NCBI RefSeq assembly: GCF_910592395.1
Contig: NC_088319.1
Span: 9,860,001-9,924,000, forward strand
DNA from: Lineus longissimus
Lineage: Eukaryota; Nemertea; Pilidiophora; Heteronemertea; Lineidae
Direction of reading: 5' to 3'
Length of the DNA: 64,000 nt
The translations under genes were made by a program, and so were the position numbers. The notes beneath the pieces were generated by a model. The model ran no database searches. It saw only the letters and a program-made list of their open reading frames with translations, and was not told the origin of the DNA. Shown in pieces: positions 51,788-61,917 of the stretch. Position 1 is the first letter of the stretch. Every line of letters starts with the position of its first letter.

Positions 51788-54600
51788 AACCCTCGATGGC
51801 CGCGGCCCTGGAGTTTGGGACCATCTCAGAAGTGAATCAGACACGTGTAGGGTCTACGTGTATGTTGAGATCCCAAACCATTGAGGGTGGAGCAACTATC
51901 GTCAAAACGATCCCGAGCCGGAGGCGAGTTTTGACGGAATTTTAGCGACACCTTAGAGAAACTGCGTTTCGCTGAAATTACATCAAGTTTTCGTTTTGCT
52001 GTGATTCAAACAATGTTTTAGATCTAATAAACTTGAACTAATTAGTGTTTGAATTGTTCCATCGGCCATTGCAATTGAGATTGCGTCATCATTGTGATCT
52101 TGATACGTAATTTTAAGTTTTATTGCGCCAGTGAAATTCGACTTAATGAGCAAAAACAAAATTCTTGGAACTTGTTCTTAAGTGCAGGGTCAGTTGGCTT
52201 CAAAAAGAAGATGTTTCGGGTATGGCCAGATTGTTGTTAAGTAATTTTGGATTTTAGCATCGTCTTTTAAAACTTCCGGCTGGCCCGTCAGTTCCTACAT
52301 GCCCCAACTTCAACTCGCATAAAGATTCTGGTATATATGTATATCAATATAAAGATATAAAAATATAAAAATATAAAAATATACCTTTTTTTAACTCAAC
52401 ACTGACTCGGCCTTGGATGTCTCGAACACCTATACTTCTGAAACAATGTTTCAAAATGACCGAATTAAAGAAGGAAGGAAGAATCGTCTGGTGGACTTTC
52501 GACGGAATCGCTTATTTCATTTTGATACAATTTGCGGTCGTGTGCGTATGAAAAACGTTATTTATTTAATAACGCACAACGCGCTTAAACCATGATAACC
52601 TACAATGTATCAAGACGGTTCGTTGAATAATCGATTTTGAAATAAAGAGGTGATGCGTTATATTGTTTCTTTGCGATTGTTTCCAAAAGTTTGAGTTTTT
52701 ATTTCTAAAACACGCTGATTAGAGTGAATCACTTTACGGTGTATAATGCACTATGTGTCCGATGTGCAACGTTTTGACGGCAGCGGTTATGGTAGGTAAC
52801 CATGCTTTTAAATGAATATTATATGAATTTATATGAATAGACACCACTAAGGTGCATCTGTCATTCACCCAATGCTGAAATACCGAAAAAATAAACTATG
52901 GTCGTTTTTATGAATTGACGGACTGATTACAGATACGTCATAACACTGATCATAATCCCCCCTGAAAAATAACTCCGACTTCATCACTGACCAATACCCG
53001 TATTTCAATGAAAAAATCCTGTTTTACAATTTTCCGATTCGCCGAAGTGCCCAGAATCATTAGCACCCGCAATGTGTAGGCCCATTGCTCAAAAGTCTAG
53101 TTTGGTGATGAGGAAATTATGCTTTCTCTTCCATCAATGCCTTGGTGAGCTCGCCATAACACCTGACTCTTATCATCATGAATCTCATCTCCTTAAAGAT
53201 TTTTCAGAATCTCAAAAACTACATCTTTTTTTCAGTTTACCGATAAACCTTTGCGGGATGCATTTAATACACAGCTGTTATATGTGTTGGCCGACAAACC
53301 ATTAAAAAACCTTTATTTCTTATCTAAGAGTCTATGTGGGGACCTCCCAAACAAGAAAAACCTGCGATATGACTTAGACGGCGGGGGAAAAAATCTCAAA
53401 GCGTTTTTCAGGGACTTATTTCAGGGACAGGCCAGACATATAAAAAATGCATCATCAGATTGTTAGAACTTCAAACGCATAATGCGATTTCTTCTAAAAT
53501 GACCCAGGCGGACTGAGCGCACTTCTGACACCGACTCGATGTTTGATGTTTTTGCCAAGGTCGAGATGAACGAAGTTTGAGCTGTTGCCACGGCACGTGT
53601 TACAGCTTTAAAAAGATTTACCATTGTCTGAAATACGCTAAGAATGATATATCTGTCATCGTTACCTTAATTAAAGGCAATGTTTTGGCAGATTTATGGC
53701 CAACAGAGCGAAATTCAACCCGATATCTTTTTGATGAAATGACCCACCCAATAGACAATAGTGACGCGTTGCCGTTAAAATAAACAAGAGATAACGAAAT
53801 GTGCCAGGCAGACACTTCCTGATGCTTTATTACGTGTTTTGGTCCATTGTCCAAAGACGTGAACCCAAAAACTGCATTCGGATTCGATCGGATCTCATCG
53901 GGTTTTTGGTCGAGCGTCTATTATTAAAAACGCCCCTATTATCTCTGCCAGTATTGGCTTCTATTGCACGTGTATTGCCTGTATAAGGTACACAAATGTA
54001 CGCGGAAAGAATGCTCGAACAAAACACCGTAAATGTGGCGATTTACTAAAGATCTTCGAGTCGGCGGTAATGTTACTCTGTTTAATATAACCAAAGTGAA
54101 TATTCATTTCCATTTCGAACCGATTAAAACTGTTGGCCAAAACTCACCTCGCTTCAAATCATCGTTTGCACTAACAACCTGAGAACACACTATAGGCGCT
54201 ATCAAAAAAGTGCGCATAAAACACCTCAAAATCACTGGGGGAATTTTTTCTGACAAAGCCTTGAAATGTAATATGAGCATCTTTTTTGAATTTTTGGAAT
54301 AAATAACCAACAAAAAGTCTTGTAGTTTCGTGGATGTGGTATTTCACCGCATTCAGATTGCAAATGGCAGGGACAGAACGTCGTCAATATAAATAGTTCC
54401 GGTTATGCCCAAGGAGGCTGGTTTTGGCCGTCGGAAGGAGGGAGGCGGATCACGACCCCCATCTGGATCCGTCCCCGTTCTAATAGGTATTTTTCAAAAT
54501 ATTTTAAAGCCTCATCCCATCGCAAGGAGAAAGTGTTAAATAGTCTTACCCATGCTACATCATAACACAAGCTGAAATTACATGTATGCCTAAGCTTTTC
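51788..54600. other. Intergenic, no confident gene
   Basis: Contains an (AATATA)-type AT run at about 52335-52385 and scattered short frames. The one candidate exon is listed separately at 53236-53466. Confidence 0.4.
53236..53466 (+). CDS. Possible terminal exon, unknown product
   Basis: A pyrimidine-rich acceptor (CATCTTTTTTTCAG ending at 53235) opens a frame of 76 residues, FTDKPLRDAFNTQLLYVLAD and onward, with KNLKAFFRDLFQGQARHIK, ending at TAG 53464-53466. Composition is protein-like and the frame has no match I can name. No partner exon could be identified upstream, so this is tentative. Confidence 0.25.
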   Translation, partial: FTDKPLRDAFNTQLLYVLADKPLKNLYFLSKSLCGDLPNKKNLRYDLDGGGKNLKAFFRDLFQGQARHIKNASSDC

Positions 54601-54696
54601 TTGACTAATTGTTCAAAATTACTGCGGTATGAGAGACTAGACAGCTCAAGACACATCAATCACTCAAATCAAATGGCGTGTGGGGTCCACAATATG

Positions 54697-54705
54697 GGTA
54701 TTTAA
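54697..54705 (+). promoter_or_regulatory. TATA-like element before the secreted-protein gene
   Basis: TATTTAAAG lies about 60 bases before the ATG at 54761, giving an initiation point near 54728 and a leader of about 30 bases. Confidence 0.4.
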
Positions 54706-54760
54706 AGAGAGATGCACGTGCGGAGCTCATTCTTTATTTTGTCAAGGACAAGAGATATAC

Positions 54761-57700
54761 ATGATGATGATTGCCACTATCGTATTCATGTTTATTCTGC
54801 ATGCCTCCGACACCACGAGTTCGAACATGAAGGACGCCACTGTGGAAACACCAGGAACGCTTAGCTTAACACTCCAGAAAATTTGGAAATCGATGAAATG
54901 GCTTAAAGTAAGGGTAAAGGATATCTGCAGGATCCTTAAAGAGATGCACTATCATGATGTGACCGGCAAGTACCTTTTCCTCAATATCCTCTTGGAATTT
55001 TCCCGCATTTTACATTTTTAGCTCCACATTTCCTTTGCCTTTGCAACATGGATGATATTATGCTCTCTTGTAATTATCACCAGGATGAGTATAATAATTA
55101 TGTATACTTTGCATGTACTTGAATCGGCCTTGAAAGAAATTTTGCAGTCCTATCGCTGGCACCCTACAAGGGCATGTAAGCTACAAATCAAGGGACCACA
55201 TTGCCTTGAGGATTCCCTTTGGCTTTACAGCATGAAATTATACTCTCTTGTAATTATCACTAGGAGGGGTAGTTGTAAAACAAGAAACACAGAAACGAAA
55301 CAGAAACACAGAAACACAGAAACACAGAAACGAAACGCAGAAACCAGTCTTGTGGCGAATTCTGGTCTGCAGACTCCATCTTGTTGCCATGGTTGTGCCC
55401 GCGAACGCGGGTGTAACTAAAACTGGTATTCAGTCGGAATGGGAGGAGGAATGCTCATTTCCCAATACCCCTTTTAGCCTCATCAACGTGTGCGCAGATT
55501 TTGATCGTGCCCCTGACCATGCCGATCCACCATCTGTAGGGCATGAGGACTTTATGATCGATATGAGCCGCCAGTAAGTCGGCATGACCAATGACCAGAA
55601 CACGACCATAGGCCTGCTAGGAATGTACAATAGAACATGACTCTCTATTCGAAGGACTATTTTCTATTTACACTGACCTCCCCAATACACTGCATGTATG
55701 TACTACACGACGTAAATAGAAAGTAGTCCTTCGAATAGCGAGTCCTGTTCTTTTGTACATTCCATGGCCTGTGCACGACACTAGGCTGAACTTCCCTACT
55801 GCAACCTCATTAACATAAACAGATATTTAAAGGGGCTATTTAAAGGCAGCAGCTGGGCAGGCAAGATTGAGTTACTCCAAGTCCAAGTCTAGTGCCCGCC
55901 CGCCCCCCCCCCCCCACTTTACTCTATTCTAGTCGCCAAAATTGGTCTCTCACGTCTCACATAACGTCGAAATGATTCACCCATGTACTGGTACCGTACC
56001 TTGCATTTAGTGCTGCATCAGACGGGATTTGTAGGATGATCCTGGTACTTCATGTAAATTGAACACTACAAGGCAAGATGTTGCACTGCACCTTCATTTA
56101 AAATAACATGCTGTAGGAATCGAATCGAACCTACCAAAGTACTACACCACCACCTCAAAAGACTTCACCCATATCGTGCCGCCCCCTCCCCCCCCCCCCC
56201 CCAAGTTGCTCCATGTATCCCCTCAACAACTCTATTGCATTCCGGCTGGCCGCAACCCACCAACCTAAGATTTTACTTTTAAACGACAATAACAACGGAT
56301 TGGGCAAGGAAAGTATCGGCGTGCCGCTTGATTCCAACTTTTATGAAAACCCGTTTGATTTTCGTTTCTGCGTTTCGTTTCTGCGTTTCTGTGTTTCTGT
56401 TTCGTTTCTGTGTTTCTTGTTTTACAACTACCCCACTAGGAGTAACCTAGAAGTATACTTGGAGCAGCCTTGAAAGAATGCTGCAGCCAACTTGCACCCT
56501 ACATTATGAGGGCCTTTCTTAGCTACAAATCAAAGGGCCTAATTAAGATGTTCAAACTGGTATATACACCGATCGTATTTACATACTTACAAACAAACGG
56601 CAACTCAGTACCCATGTACTTGCCTAATAGGCATTTTTAAAGTTCAATTACAAATTTCAAATTTTTGATGACCAACGTAGGCCTTTGGAAGGATTTTCAT
56701 TCAACGGTAACCCCACTTTATACTTTCATATGACGTTTTTGTCATGTCCTTCATTCAAACTAAAGCGGTCCTTCGACTGATTCAGTTTAAGGTGCACCTG
56801 AACATACTAACAAATTGTGTTTAAACGCGGGGTGAGGTTTGTGGTTGTGCCGTAATTACATGTAGGGCAGGAAAAGGAAATTACTTGCTCCTCGTTAAGG
56901 CTTTTCGTTAAAATGATAATCCACGATGGAGGTTATTCTGAAAAAGATCCTCTGAAACACCACTATAGCAAGGGGTGCATGATTTTGGCCAAAAAAGCTG
57001 GAGCTGCTGCAGTACACGTCGGGACAACTTCAAACAATCGATCATCAGGATTTAATCCTTTGTAGCCAGGTAGCAGAGGATGTTTTCTTACTGAAGCAAT
57101 TGGTTCTTTCATACATGTATGGCTTTTTATTTCCAGAACCGCCAAAACCTGTCAATGGCCGCATAGAGCTCCAGCGGCCTCGGATGGGATACATAGCGGA
57201 CAGATACTGCACGATCATATTTCAGAAGAAGCGGATCGAGGGCACGATAAAAAAGTGGGAGAATGGTAGGTGTGAGTATAGAATTGTTTCTTTAATATCC
57301 ATGCCCGCCGGCTGTACTTGCCGTCGGTTTGCGTCTGTCCGAAACTCCTCTCTTGAACTTCAAGGAAGGGAGTTGTTTCGTCGGACAGACACGCAACGAC
57401 GATAATCGGCATGTTCGTCTAAAGTATCTAAATTTATAATGAACCGCAGTTCAGAATGTAAATGCACTATTGTGCCTGCGGTGCCTTGTTTTGAATTAAG
57501 CAGCAAGGCACCCATAACCGCTGCGGGTTGGTGCAAAATATGGAAGCGGACTAAAAGCATTAAAAACCACGTTATTAATTTGAGATGTTTTAGATAGAAA
57601 CAATGATTGATACCTCACTGCCGGTATCGATTGTTTCACGAAAACCGCTTGGGTATAGGGAGCTAAAAATAGATTCCAGGATTTCGATTTAAACAAGTTG

Positions 57701-58786
57701 AAAAAAGGTCCTTTTTTCACGAAACAGTTGTCCGAAATGTTTTAAGGAATTGAACCCGAGGCGGAGGACCTTGGTTGAGTTACCAAGACACTCGAGGGTG
57801 GAGCTAAAATACAGTCCAAACCCGAGCCAGGCGAGGGTTTGGACGAAATTTTAGCTCCATCCGAGAGTGTCTTGGTAACTCAACCAAAGTCCGAAGCCGA
57901 GGGTTCAATTTCTATTCTAAAATACCTCAAACTTAAAAAGATAGGCCACGAAAATAACTTGAATATGTGCGAATTCGGCAAATTCCATCCATCGCCGGCC
58001 CGGAGCGCCGGTAGCGCCGTTGTTTACATTATGTTACGGCAACGTTACAGAAAATGAGACTTGTACATTTTGTACAGCGCGCATAGGAAGTCCGCATCGG
58101 CTCGCTCAAGTGATGCTAAAATCCGCGCAAATGGGCTATTTGGAGCGTTTTTCTCGGCAAATATGTGTAGTGCTCATTAAAAAACTTAGGGTGGTTGATG
58201 CTTCCTTGGCTGATTTGTGTTTGTACCAGTGTTTTGAGAGCCTCAAACTTCTGAAGTGAGATGAAATTCAATTGACGTGACGTATGCATGGTTTCCACAT
58301 TTTAGTGCAACCCGAGGGAACTTTGGTAGAGCATCTTGGTTGCGTGTCCCAAACACTCCACTCTCAGAACGAGGCTTATGCATTTTGACTTGACGGTACC
58401 AAGGTATTTTAGAATTTACCTTCACGCTGGTACAGTGGGAAAGACCAGTTATCTCTTCGCAGATCACAGCGACCACGATGACGAACCGCAAAGGAGTAGG
58501 CCTAACTCTAAAGTTGTCCTACTTTTTTAGTACTCTTTTAATCCCTTCTCTCCCATAGCGTTTAATGATTCAGTTGAAAATCTTATGATCTGCTCTTTTT
58601 TCAGCGAGTCGGCTGCGATACCTGTGGCTACCGAAGGAACACGGGAACATAACGGCATGCGCCGGGAAGTTCAAGCACAAGCGCACACTACCTGTAGCAA
58701 AATGGCCGGCCTTTGATTTGACGAGAGGCTGTCTTGTTTTTAAAAACAGAACAACAAAGTACCCTTTTGTAGGACATTGCCCATAG
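54761..58786 (+). CDS. Candidate host gene: secreted Cys-containing glycoprotein, 3 exons, 171 residues
   Basis: Proposed exons are 54761-54965, 57137-57265 and 58605-58786; together 516 bases, exactly 172 codons with stop. Exon 1 encodes a signal peptide (MMMIATIVFMFILHASDTT) and a helical stretch. Its donor would be a GC type (ACCG then GCAAGT); a GT donor at 54908 exists but gives the wrong phase. Exon 2 follows TTTTTATTTCCAG and ends before GTAGGT, phase 1-1. Exon 3 follows TCTTTTTTCAG and ends at TAG 58784. The mature part has five Cys (in DICRIL, RYCTII, TACAGK, RGCLVF, GHCP) and three N-glycosylation sequons (NAS, NIT, NRT). The start PPKPVNGRI recalls a sushi edge, but no family is assigned. 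Extra exons are possible. Confidence 0.45.
55282..56435. repeat. Inverted pair of GAAACACAGAAAC simple repeats
   Basis: GTAAAACAAGAAACACAGAAAC with further ACAGAAAC units at 55275-55345 appears in reverse complement at 56358-56434. Both are bordered by a TAGGAG(G/T)-like edge, so the two ends form one inverted repeat inside the first intron of the candidate gene. Confidence 0.6.
55620..55763. repeat. Long palindrome, 51-base arms
   Basis: 55620-55670 and 55713-55763 are inverted copies with about five mismatches; the arms start GGAATGTACAA and end TTTCTATTTA, around a 42-base loop. It is probably a small foldback MITE, and its transcript would form a long hairpin. Confidence 0.75.
57750..57908. 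repeat. Long palindrome, about 78-base arms with tiny loop
   Basis: The left arm (57750-57828) and right arm (57832-57908) share TTGGTTGAGTTACCAAGACA and TGGAGCTAAAAT in inverted order, about 85% pairing overall, with only a few unpaired bases in the centre. A related short sequence (GAGCCGGAGGCGAGTTTTGA) lies near 51914. Likely a MITE; it sits in the second intron of the candidate gene. Confidence 0.75.
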
Positions 58787-59035
58787 CAATGTCTACAGAA
58801 GGGAACGATTTATTTCGCCAAATTGCAATTTCACATCGGGTCTCCTCAAATCAGAGGTCGGTACCAGTCATGCCTGTAGATTGTAACCTTACGAAAGACT
58901 TTTTTCTCTCGTTGCTATGAAAGATGCGTTTACCATGAAGGATGGATAAAGCTAGTGATAACTTACTCTATAGTAAACAGCTTATGTATGAATATATAAA
59001 TTGGCAAATTGGTCAATGAATTGAACAATTACTGC

Positions 59036-59136
59036 AATGGCCTTGACAACTTCTGAATGTAAGAAAACCTTGCCTCAATCCTTGCATTACCGGAGGTAAG
59101 ATTTTTACATTTGAAGTTGTCAAGGCTTTTGTGCGG
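59036..59136. repeat. Imperfect palindrome
   Basis: GGCCTTGACAACTTCTGAATGTAA at about 59040-59063 is inverted as TTACATTTGAAGTTGTCAAGGC at about 59106-59127. It is probably a short non-autonomous element. Confidence 0.6.
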
Positions 59137-59628
59137 TTATTGTACATTTTGTGTCATTCAAACTTACCTATGGAACACTTTTGCATGTTACTCCATTTGG
59201 GCTCAAACACAAGAGTATCCCTTTAATTTTCTAAAGGGAGAACTGAGTTAACAGCTCGGCCGCCAGGCGGCGCCCTGACCGATCCCGCGAGATCGCGCCG
59301 ATCTCATGCCGCCATATTCAGTCTTTACTCTTGTGCTTCTACGAAGCACATCGTTTTTTCAAAGCTGCCGTGAATTCGATTTAAAACCAAATTCAACCAG
59401 CCAAGTCTAGACGATTTTTGGGTTCATTCACCTACGGAGTAGACCGCCAAACTAATCTTGGCATTAGTATTGTCCAGTCTATTTAATTATAGACATTTTC
59501 TTAGCTAGCTTAGTCGACCCGGCTCCATTATTTTGATCTTGGTAGGGTAGAGTTAAGTAGGCTATTCTCCGCTCTATTGTAATGAACAAGACTCAGATCC
59601 ATTGCAATAGTGTTTAATTCAAGTAGGC

Positions 59629-61917
59629 ATGTTTTCCTTTCCATTAATTATTGCGTCCTTTCTGGCCTACTTGGGGTTCCCAGTGTTTTTATTGTCATTG
59701 GTACCATTTTTTATATGGCGTACCCCTCCGACGGCATCCTTTGTCTCACCACAAAGGAATGCGTCTGGTGGCGGGAAACGGGCCGCGAAGACGCCTAAAC
59801 CCTCTTCCGGTTCCGTTTCCGGGCATATAACCCGGAGGTCTAGCAAACCTCCCGCCACCACCCCTTCCGTCAGCCGAGTTCCGGTTCCGGCCGCGGCTGC
59901 GAAGGATGCGGGATCTGACATTATTAATGTCTGTGGTCCCAAGGGAGACTTACATCCAATAAGTCTCCAAGGGTTTAATATACCCCGGACCTCAGGGAAC
60001 CTTCCGGTTCCCCTGTCGTCCGCTCCCCCGAGTACAAGCCCTTTGTACCCGCGGGAGCACCCTGCTTTCGGTCCGCCGATTGCAGTTCCGGTTACTGACG
60101 CGGGTTCCCGTTTTTCAGTAACCGAAGACTCTACTGGGGGTTTTTCTCAGTCTTTACTGCGAAATAACCCCAGTCCTCACGGACACAGTAGAGTAGGGCC
60201 GGACCTTATAACGCCACCTCCGAAACGCCATGCGTCTTCGGTAACAGCGTTTCCGCCCTCCGTACCTCCTTCTAAAAGGGCTTCCGGTAGCTCCATACCG
60301 GCGAAGGAGTTACGGGCATTTCCGGTTTCGGACTTCGTCCTACCGGAAATGCAGGCACCTTCCTACGTTGGCCAACCTCTTGGGTGGAACCAACCGGAAG
60401 TGCCACCCCCTCCTCGTAGCAGAGGCGTCGTTCCCATGGAACGAGCTACGCAGAGAGGACATCTGAACTCTGGTTCAGAATATGGGCATCTTCCGCTTCC
60501 GGAAGACCCATTCGCCCGCACATACGGCTTCCAGGGTTCGCTTATGCGCTCACCCTCGCCTCAACCGCCCGTCGTTGAGAGAAGCCGCACGTCGGGTCCG
60601 GAACCCGAGTCGGGACAGCAACTGTCCCAGCTCATCCAGATGGTAGCAGGTCTTTCTGATAGACTCAGCCATCTGGAGCAGGGTTCCGGTTCCTCTGGTG
60701 CGCCTGGTCCCATCGGATACCCACCATCCGACTCCTCTATTTTAGAGGAATTTTCTGAGAACGAGAGTTCTCAGCCAGGCTACCGCTCCCCCAATCAGGA
60801 GGAGCTTTCACCAGAGAAGGCCAGTATCCTGTCGGATATGAGGACACTCAGATCCTTGATCAGAGCGTACCTCCCGCAGGATCTGTGCCCTACCCCGCCG
60901 GAACTGCCAGCCTTGTCAACACCGACCTTTTCACTCTGGGGACAGGAAGTGGATCCCAATCCACAGGTTTCTCAAGGCTCCACTCGGGCACTTGAATTCC
61001 TTCCTCCCTCCCCGTCGGTGGTAGCAGTCTCTGAACTTTTGGAGCGTACAATCAGAGACTCACAAGGCGCCCACCAACGTACTTCCATCCCTGTCCTTCC
61101 GGCAGTCGGACCGGAAGCTTGGTGTAAACCGGGGAAGTTGTTCACGGCACAACTTCCTCCCGTTAGGCAGTACCGCGCTGACTATTATCGAGTCAGCTCG
61201 GCCGGCTGTCCAGCTGCAGCATCGACTTCCATATTAAAGGACGATGTACAGCTGGACCAACTCATGCCTAGGGTGACCTCCTCCTCGGCTTACCGAGACC
61301 TTAGAGCACAAGAGGGTCTAGCCAAAAACACGTTAGCGGTGCTCTCCTACGCAGAGCACACTAACCTGGCCCTAGCCAGATCCCTAAAAGATAATGAGTC
61401 ACTATCTGATGACACAAAATCGCTTGTGACATCCTTGTCACATTCGATTAGGCACGCTATTGCGCTGTCCGCCAAGACCGCAGCAAATAGCGTCCTACTC
61501 CGTAGAGACGCCGCACTGGGCTCTCTCAATGTCATCAGATCCCTCCAGCTGGAAGGGGCCTTAAGAACCGCTCCTATGGACGGTTCTTTCCTGTTCGCAG
61601 ATTCTGTACAAGAGGCGGCTCAAGCACAGAAAGATTGGGACAAATTATATGCCCCCACTGCGACACAGAGGGCCAAGACCTCTCTACCTAACGCTAGAAA
61701 GATAGAGAGGCCCCAGCAGGCATCGGGTTCAATCCCGTACGCCAGGCAGGTCCTGCCTAGGCCTACCCCGCCTAGTCAGCCTGCTCCTGCTGGATCCTTC
61801 CGACGGGAAGCGGACGGTCGCCGGACTGGAAAGAGGAAAAATACTTCCTCTAACCAGGGTGGATCCGGTCCGACTAAGCACTCCTTTCGCCCAAGGGGTG
61901 CTGGCCGGAAGAGGTGA
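59629..61917 (+). CDS. DIRS Gag-like protein
   Basis: A 762-residue frame from the ATG at 59629. A hydrophobic N-terminus (FPLIIASFLAYLGFPVFLLS) is unusual; if it is a signal anchor rather than chance, translation may in fact begin further in. Pro/Ser-rich sequence follows to about residue 400. The conserved DIRS Gag core is towards the C-terminus (SAYRDLRAQEGLAKNTLAVL, AKTAANSVLLRRDAALGSLN). The basic C-terminal tail ends FRPRGAGRKR and overlaps the pol frame by about 60 bases. It would package the RNA intermediate. Confidence 0.8.
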   Translation: MFSFPLIIASFLAYLGFPVFLLSLVPFFIWRTPPTASFVSPQRNASGGGKRAAKTPKPSSGSVSGHITRRSSKPPATTPSVSRVPVPAAAAKDAGSDIINVCGPKGDLHPISLQGFNIPRTSGNLPVPLSSAPPSTSPLYPREHPAFGPPIAVPVTDAGSRFSVTEDSTGGFSQSLLRNNPSPHGHSRVGPDLITPPPKRHASSVTAFPPSVPPSKRASGSSIPAKELRAFPVSDFVLPEMQAPSYVGQPLGWNQPEVPPPPRSRGVVPMERATQRGHLNSGSEYGHLPLPEDPFARTYGFQGSLMRSPSPQPPVVERSRTSGPEPESGQQLSQLIQMVAGLSDRLSHLEQGSGSSGAPGPIGYPPSDSSILEEFSENESSQPGYRSPNQEELSPEKASILSDMRTLRSLIRAYLPQDLCPTPPELPALSTPTFSLWGQEVDPNPQVSQGSTRALEFLPPSPSVVAVSELLERTIRDSQGAHQRTSIPVLPAVGPEAWCKPGKLFTAQLPPVRQYRADYYRVSSAGCPAAASTSILKDDVQLDQLMPRVTSSSAYRDLRAQEGLAKNTLAVLSYAEHTNLALARSLKDNESLSDDTKSLVTSLSHSIRHAIALSAKTAANSVLLRRDAALGSLNVIRSLQLEGALRTAPMDGSFLFADSVQEAAQAQKDWDKLYAPTATQRAKTSLPNARKIERPQQASGSIPYARQVLPRPTPPSQPAPAGSFRREADGRRTGKRKNTSSNQGGSGPTKHSFRPRGAGRKR

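Noticed and set aside
54908-54913. GT donor (AAA then GTAAGG) as the end of exon 1 of the secreted-protein candidate
   Set aside because: It would end in phase 0 whereas the next exon needs phase 1; kept only as an alternative if another exon intervenes.
57137-57265. Complete sushi (CCP) domain exon
   Set aside because: The PPKPVNGRI start and phase 1-1 borders fit, but the four-Cys pattern and length are missing.
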